Below, piece after piece: positions 59,277 through 64,000 of a DNA stretch of 64,000 nt (positions are counted from its first letter, which is position 1; every line of letters begins with the position of its first letter). The translations under genes and the position numbers were made by a program. Origin of the DNA: Streptomyces gilvus (GTDB taxonomy: Bacteria; Actinomycetota; Actinomycetes; Streptomycetales; Streptomycetaceae); the NCBI RefSeq assembly GCF_022513565.1, contig NZ_JAKWBE010000005.1:265599-329598 (forward strand), read 5' to 3'. The notes below the pieces were generated by a model that worked only from the letters and a program-made list of their open reading frames with translations, did not search any database and had not been told where the DNA came from.

Positions 59277-60206
59277 TCACTCGGCGCCGCTCAACACCCC
59301 GGCGATCCCGGCGATGGCCTCCGGCCCCACGCGGCAGCACCCGCCGATCAACCGCGCCCCGGACGCCCGCCACCCCGCCACCTCCTCCGGCGTGAAGGAC
59401 GACCGCCCCTTCCACGACCGGGCCTCGGCATCCCACGCCTCCCCGCTGTTCGGATAGACGACGACGGGCTTGCCGGTGACCCGGGCGGCGATCTCGACCG
59501 CGCCGTCGACGTCGCCGGGCGCGCAGCAGTTCACCCCCACCGCGACGATCTCCGCCGCCTCGGCCGCCACGGCGAACGCCTCCTCCAACGGCTGCCCGGC
59601 GCGGGTCCGGTCGCCGTCCACGGTGTACGACAGCCAGGCCGGCACCCCCAGCCCCCGCACCGCCCGTACCAGCGCCAGCGCCTCGTCAGCGTCCGGAACC
59701 GTTTCCAGCGCGAGTACATCGGGACGGGCCCCGGAGAGCACCTCCAGCCGGGGCCGGTGGAAGGCCTCCAACTCGGCGACGCTCAGCCCGTATCGCCCCC
59801 GGTACTCGGAACCATCGGCCAGCATCGCCCCGTACGGTCCCACGGAAGCCGCGATCCACAGCGGTCGCGTCACGCCCTTCGCCTGCGCCTGCGCCTGCCG
59901 GGCCGCCTCCCGCGCCAACTCCACGCTCAGCGCGATGAGTTCGGCCGCTCGTCCCTGATCGATGCCCCGCTTGGCGAAGCCCTCGAAGGTGGCCTGGTAG
60001 CTGGAGGTGATGGCCACGTCCGCGCCGGCCTCGAAGTAGGCGAGATGCGCTTCGGTGATGGCCTCGGGCCGCTCCGCGAGCAGCCGGGCCGACCACAGCT
60101 CGTCGCTCAGGTCGTGCCCGGCGGACTCGAGCTGGTTGGACATGCCGCCGTCGAGCACGACGGGGCCGGCGGCGAGGGCCGCGGCGAGGGTGGTGTCGCT
60201 GGTCAT
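59277..60206 (-). CDS. mmuM: Homocysteine S-methyltransferase
   Basis: A 309-residue zinc enzyme: VVLDGGMSNQLESAGHDL at the start, GADVAITSSYQATFEGF, and the three zinc cysteines in GVNCCAP and GGCCRVG. It transfers a methyl group from S-methylmethionine (or SAM) to homocysteine to make methionine. The divergent amino-acid permease 134 bases away resembles the mmuM-mmuP pairing in other bacteria. Start ATG at 60206 with no strong ribosome site. Confidence 0.9.
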   Translation of the reverse strand: MTSDTTLAAALAAGPVVLDGGMSNQLESAGHDLSDELWSARLLAERPEAITEAHLAYFEAGADVAITSSYQATFEGFAKRGIDQGRAAELIALSVELAREAARQAQAQAKGVTRPLWIAASVGPYGAMLADGSEYRGRYGLSVAELEAFHRPRLEVLSGARPDVLALETVPDADEALALVRAVRGLGVPAWLSYTVDGDRTRAGQPLEEAFAVAAEAAEIVAVGVNCCAPGDVDGAVEIAARVTGKPVVVYPNSGEAWDAEARSWKGRSSFTPEEVAGWRASGARLIGGCCRVGPEAIAGIAGVLSGAE

Positions 60207-60339
60207 GCCCTTGACGGTAGTCGAGGCGGAGCCGGAACCCACACCCGATTGTGTCCACTCAATGAACAGAATGCCCATCATGTGGAATGCCGGGTTACGA
60301 TCACGGCCCTCCCGTCCCCGCTCCACCCCTGGAACAGCC

Positions 60340-61806
60340 ATGACCGCCGCCAGCCCGACCGAGGCCCCCGAGCCGTCCCAGCCGTCCGACGCGCCCGCGT
60401 CATCCGACGACCTCAAGGCGTCCGGACCATCCGATGCGCCTTCCGCGTCCGCCCCGCGCCGACGGACTTTCGGCCTGGGCGCGGCCACCGCGCTGGTGAT
60501 GGGAAACATCATCGGCGGCGGCATCTTCGCGCTGCCCGCCGCTGTCGCCCCGTACGGCACGGTCAGCCTGGTCGCCTTCGTCGTGCTGTCGGTCGCCGCG
60601 GTGCTGCTCGCCCTGCTCTTCGGCAGCCTCGCCCGCCGCAGCCCGGTCACCGGAGGCCTGTACGTCTACCCGCGCGACGCCTTCGGCCCCTTCGCCGGAT
60701 TCCTGTCGGCGTGGTCGTACTGGACGATGTGCTGGGTCAGCATCGCGGCCCTCGCCACCGCGGTCGTCGGATACGTCGACGTCCTGATCCCCCTGCACGG
60801 AAACCACGTGCTGGAGGCGGTCGTCGCCCTCGCCGCGCTGTGGCTGCCGGCCGCCGCGAACTTCGCCGGGACGCGCTGGGTCGGCGCGGTGCAGATCGTC
60901 TCGACGGTCCTGAAGTTCGTGCCGCTGCTCCTGGTCGCCACCATAGGTCTGTTCTTCGTGCGCGCGGACAACTTCGGCCCCTTCAACGCCTCTCACGACA
61001 GCGCGCCGGGTGCGATCGCCGCCGCGGCAGCCCTGCTTCTCTACAGTTTCCTCGGTGTCGAGTCGGCCGCGGTCAGCGCGGGCGAGGTGACGGACCCCGA
61101 GCGCACCGTCGGCCGCGCGAGTTTCCTGGGCACCCTGGCCTCCGCCGTCGTCTACATCCTCGGCACGATCGCCGTCTTCGGCCTCGTCCCGCACGACAAG
61201 CTGGTCGACTCCGGTGCGCCCTTCGCCGACGCCGTGAACGCGATCACCGGCGGCTCCTGGGGCGGTACCGCGATCGCCCTGGTCGCCGTCGCCTCGATCA
61301 CGGGCTGCCTCAACGGATGGATCCTGCTGGCCGCGCAGATGCCGTACGCCGCCGCGCGCGACGGACTGTTCCCGAAACCGTTCGCCCGCGTAGGCAAGGG
61401 CGGCGTCCCCGGTTTCGGCGTCTGGGCGGTGGCGGTCCTCGGCACGGTCCTGATCGCCCTGAACTACACGGCGGGCCCCGACACCACCTTCCGGGTCCTG
61501 GTCCTCATCACCACGTTCACCGGGTGCGTCCCCTACCTCCTCTCGGCCGCCGCCCAGCTCTACTGGCTGGCCCAGGGCACCCGGGCCCGCGTCCGCCCGG
61601 CGGGCCTCGCCCGTGATCTCCTCGTGGCCGCGCTCTCCTTCGCCTTCTCCTTCTGGCTGATCGCGGGAGCCGGTTACGCGGCCGTCTACCAGGGCGTGCT
61701 GTTCCTCTTCGCCGGTATCCCGGTGTACGTGTGGCTGCGCGGCCGGCAGAAGGAAGAGGACCCGGCCCCGGAAGCGGACCGGGATCCAGCCTTGACGGAT
61801 GCCTGA
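60340..61806 (+). CDS. APC-family amino acid permease
   Basis: A 488-residue transporter with about twelve hydrophobic segments after a Ser/Pro/Ala-rich cytoplasmic N-terminus (1-42). The APC signature GNIIGGGIFALPAAVAPYG lies at the first helix, with FLGVESAAVSAGEVTDPERTVGRA in the middle, typical of the arginine/agmatine-type AdiC/ArcD branch. Its divergent position to a homocysteine S-methyltransferase makes S-methylmethionine uptake an alternative. The exact substrate is undecided. Confidence 0.84.
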   Translation: MTAASPTEAPEPSQPSDAPASSDDLKASGPSDAPSASAPRRRTFGLGAATALVMGNIIGGGIFALPAAVAPYGTVSLVAFVVLSVAAVLLALLFGSLARRSPVTGGLYVYPRDAFGPFAGFLSAWSYWTMCWVSIAALATAVVGYVDVLIPLHGNHVLEAVVALAALWLPAAANFAGTRWVGAVQIVSTVLKFVPLLLVATIGLFFVRADNFGPFNASHDSAPGAIAAAAALLLYSFLGVESAAVSAGEVTDPERTVGRASFLGTLASAVVYILGTIAVFGLVPHDKLVDSGAPFADAVNAITGGSWGGTAIALVAVASITGCLNGWILLAAQMPYAAARDGLFPKPFARVGKGGVPGFGVWAVAVLGTVLIALNYTAGPDTTFRVLVLITTFTGCVPYLLSAAAQLYWLAQGTRARVRPAGLARDLLVAALSFAFSFWLIAGAGYAAVYQGVLFLFAGIPVYVWLRGRQKEEDPAPEADRDPALTDA

Positions 61807-61815
61807 AACCGTTCT

Positions 61816-61854
61816 CCCGGAGGCGGAGGCGGAGGCCGAGGCCGAGGAAGGGGC
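61816..61854. repeat. Short GGAGGC/GGCCGA hexamer run
   Basis: About five imperfect six-base units (GGAGGC, GGAGGC, GGAGGC, CGAGGC, CGAGGA) just after the permease stop. Low-complexity DNA in the 237-base gap before the surface-protein gene; no gene is seen there. Confidence 0.6.
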
Positions 61855-62043
61855 GCGTGCGGTGCTCGGCGTCGGCAAGGTGATCGCCGGCTCCGCCGGC
61901 ACTGGAACCGCAGTCGGCGCGAGGCCCACAGCTAAGAATCCGGCCTCGCGCAGGCGCGGCAGGTATGGACGGTGAGTCTCACGCCGCAAGGAGCCGCGGT
62001 GAACGGCTCGATGTGAGCCCGGCGACCCGCGGTCCGCGCGCCC

Positions 62044-64000
62044 CTAACCCTGTGCCGCATGCCGCCCTCCCCTCCGCCGCCCACCGCGCCGCTTCACCGC
62101 GGGCACCACGAGCCCGATGAGCAACCCGACCGCCAGCGCGTACGGCCACCAACCCAGCCCGCTGCTCGCGGTGTTGGCGGTACGGGGAGCGGAGGCCACC
62201 GACGCACCGGACGGTGTGGCCGAGCGGACCGCGGGCGAATGCCCTGCGGAGATCCCGGCGGACAGGACGACGTCGTTGCCGTCGCCGCCCCGGTAGCTGA
62301 TCCGGTACGTCGTGTCGGCGAGTTCGAGCCGTGCCCCCTCCTTCAGGCCCTGGAACGTGCCGCGGGTCTTCGACTTCCCCGTGTTCTCCAGCACCGTGAT
62401 CTCCCGGGCCGGTGCGGATCCGGCGGCCGCCACATCCAGGTCCCCGGCGAGCCGGACGGCCCCGCCCACCTTCAACGGCCGCGCACCCAGCACAAGTCGG
62501 CCCTTCGTACTCTGCGCGTACGCACCGGACACCGTGACTCCGCCGACGACCACGCCATCGTTGGTGACGGCCCCCTTCACCGTGCCCCTGCCGCTCAGCG
62601 AGGTCACCACCCGCAGCCCCGTCGCCCCTGCGTCCAGCCGCGACCCCGCTCCCGCGAGCCGAATCGCCCGGCTGTGCACGAGGGTTGCCCCGCCGCGCAG
62701 GGCCAGCGTGCCCTTCTCCACGGTCGTCGCCCCGGTGTACGTCACCGCACTCCCCGTGAGCGTGGTGGTCGCGGCACCGGACTGCACCAGCGCACCCGAT
62801 CCGTTGATCCGTGACAGGGAAACCGGTGTCGAGACGTTCTGAACGACGAGCGTGCCGTCGTTCAGCACCCGGCGCCGAGCCGTTCCCGTGAGCAGGGAGC
62901 CGTCACCGCCGCTGCCCGATCCGACCCCGAGCCGCAGCACCGCGCCCTTCCGCACCGTCGTCGAGCCGTCGTAGTACTGCTTCGCGGCGAACGTCACGTC
63001 GTTTCCGTGCGTCCCCGCGATCACCACATCGCCCGCACCCGGCGCGGAGAGCGTGTCGTGGTACTGGCCACCCCCGATCGGCGCACCCAGTGTGACGGGG
63101 CCGTTGTAGTCGAAGGTCAGCGTGGACCGGCGACCGCTCTTCTCGTGCAGGTTGATGTAAACGGTGTCTTTCGTCCCCGGCATGAAGATGGCGTGCGTCG
63201 TGCCGTCACCCCACTGCACGTCGGCGCCCTCGATGTTGGTACCTCGCTTGTTCAACTGGTGCGGAATGGCACGCCAGTTGAGGCTCGGGTCGCTGAGCGA
63301 GGGGTTCGTGTCACCGCCCCGGTCGCTGTAGCTGTACTGGCCGGTGAGGACGACCTTGCTGCCCGGCCGGGTGTGGACGTTGACGTCACTGCCGTACGCC
63401 CGCTGGTAGAAGTTCTGCCGCAGGGTGATCGTCTGGTACAGCGGGGTGTCGATGATCCAGGACCCCTGGTTGAGGACGGCGCGCGCGTTGGGCAGGGCGA
63501 CCGGGTACTCGGGGCGGCCGACCGCCATCCCGGTGCCGTTGTCGATGACCCCGGAGAAGGGATTGGTCCCGGCGAGGTCGAGCGTGCCCCACATGTTCCG
63601 GGGCTGGGTGACCAGGCCCGAGCCGCTGATCGTGCCGATGTTGAAGGTCCGCGTCAGCGACAGCCGCAGGGTGCCGTCCACCCGGACGTTGAGCTGGTTC
63701 AGCTGGTAGCCGGGCGTGTTGTACGGGAAGTGACCGATCAGACCGGTTCCACCGCCCGTGCCGTACTGCAGGGTCGCCCCGCGCTCCACGGTGATCGCCG
63801 GCGGGTCGGGGTTGCTGACCGTCGTGTACGGGTGATTGCCGCCCTGGGTCCGCACGACCTGCCGTTGCCGTGACCGGGGGAGGGTGAAGTCGCTGTCCCT
63901 GGTGAGGACCAGCGTCCCGCCGCCGCGCACGGTGAGTGTGCCCTCGCCGCGGAAGACGCCGTCGTATGTCGTCGTCCCGGAGGGGACGGTGACCACCGTG
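62044..64000 (-). CDS. Surface protein with autotransporter-type beta-strand repeats, N-terminus outside the window
   Basis: At least 650 residues; the frame is open at the right edge, so the true start with its signal peptide is probably beyond the window. The sequence is a series of glycine/threonine-rich beta-helix repeats of the autotransporter-associated (PATR) type, for example GEGTLTVRGGGTLVLTRDSD and GSAVTYTGATTVEKGTLALR. The C-terminus has a Ser/Ala linker, one membrane segment (WWPYALAVGLLIGLVVPAV) and a basic tail KRRGGRRRGGRH, fixing the repeats to the cell surface. Such repeats are best known from Gram-negative autotransporters, but no translocator barrel is present here. Function unknown; adhesion or polysaccharide binding is possible. 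Confidence 0.75.
   Translation of the reverse strand, partial: TVVTVPSGTTTYDGVFRGEGTLTVRGGGTLVLTRDSDFTLPRSRQRQVVRTQGGNHPYTTVSNPDPPAITVERGATLQYGTGGGTGLIGHFPYNTPGYQLNQLNVRVDGTLRLSLTRTFNIGTISGSGLVTQPRNMWGTLDLAGTNPFSGVIDNGTGMAVGRPEYPVALPNARAVLNQGSWIIDTPLYQTITLRQNFYQRAYGSDVNVHTRPGSKVVLTGQYSYSDRGGDTNPSLSDPSLNWRAIPHQLNKRGTNIEGADVQWGDGTTHAIFMPGTKDTVYINLHEKSGRRSTLTFDYNGPVTLGAPIGGGQYHDTLSAPGAGDVVIAGTHGNDVTFAAKQYYDGSTTVRKGAVLRLGVGSGSGGDGSLLTGTARRRVLNDGTLVVQNVSTPVSLSRINGSGALVQSGAATTTLTGSAVTYTGATTVEKGTLALRGGATLVHSRAIRLAGAGSRLDAGATGLRVVTSLSGRGTVKGAVTNDGVVVGGVTVSGAYAQSTKGRLVLGARPLKVGGAVRLAGDLDVAAAGSAPAREITVLENTGKSKTRGTFQGLKEGARLELADTTYRISYRGGDGNDVVLSAGISAGHSPAVRSATPSGASVASAPRTANTASSGLGWWPYALAVGLLIGLVVPAVKRRGGRRRGGRHAAQG

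Overview
The window is about 70% GC, with dense codon-biased genes, many GTG starts, ATGA/GTGA stop-start overlaps and several apparently leaderless starts a few bases after a TAGGCT-like -10. The gene content (mycothiol-type proteins, a full sulfur assimilation operon, LacI-controlled sugar ABC systems without their own ATPase, Tat-secreted polysaccharide enzymes, a DUF5954-like gene) points to a Streptomyces chromosome. No rRNA, tRNA, CRISPR array or replication origin was seen. All family assignments come from reading the sequence; no database was searched.

1-5445 holds the end of a ketopantoate reductase-like gene, two mycothiol-related proteins separated by a tandem repeat, a large secreted beta-helix/FnIII protein and a frameshifted aminoglycoside phosphotransferase-like gene. 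5442-14839 is a minus-strand sulfur locus read right to left: a 27-aa leader peptide, sulfite reductase, a 59-aa zinc-ribbon protein, cysH, cysC, cysD, cysN, a sulfonate-type ABC transporter and a sirohydrochlorin chelatase. Together these genes take up sulfonate or sulfate sulfur, activate and reduce it to sulfide, and supply siroheme iron insertion. The sir-orf-cysH-cysC-cysD junctions are all 4-base overlaps.

14967-20296 contains a GNAT protein, a secreted protein, a GAF-type regulator and an acyl-CoA dehydrogenase. 20356-28073 (minus) is a compact biosynthetic cluster: SbnA- and SbnB-like enzymes for L-2,3-diaminopropionate (Dap), a TauD-type dioxygenase, an adenylation-thiolation NRPS protein, and a membrane protein with a thiolation domain and three left-handed beta-helix regions that looks like the C-terminal part of a Pls-type (poly-lysine synthetase) enzyme without its adenylation domain. 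This is the best candidate for a little-described system: a split-module synthetase for a Dap homopolymer or oligomer.

28569-37080 is mixed housekeeping DNA with signs of decay and transfer: a YihY-like protein, remnants of a divergent NmrA/AraC pair, VOC proteins, a lipoprotein, a DUF5954-like gene, and an IS5-family element (34126-35613) that carries a GNAT acetyltransferase inside its terminal inverted repeats.

37308-59111 is a carbohydrate region with three LacI regulators. The first part (37308-43265) is a CUT1-type transporter with a GH43 glycosidase. The second (43790-59111) has a hydroxyacid dehydrogenase, a second CUT1-type transporter, a GH28-like protein, two related alginate-lyase-like proteins and a carboxylesterase, flanked by two paralogous LacI genes; this suggests use of a uronic-acid polysaccharide. 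Repeated operator-like palindromes (GNAACCGGTTNC; AGTAAGCGSTTNC; GTGGTATGTSACATACCAC) lie between these genes. The window ends with homocysteine S-methyltransferase divergent from an APC permease, and part of a surface protein with autotransporter-type beta-strand repeats.
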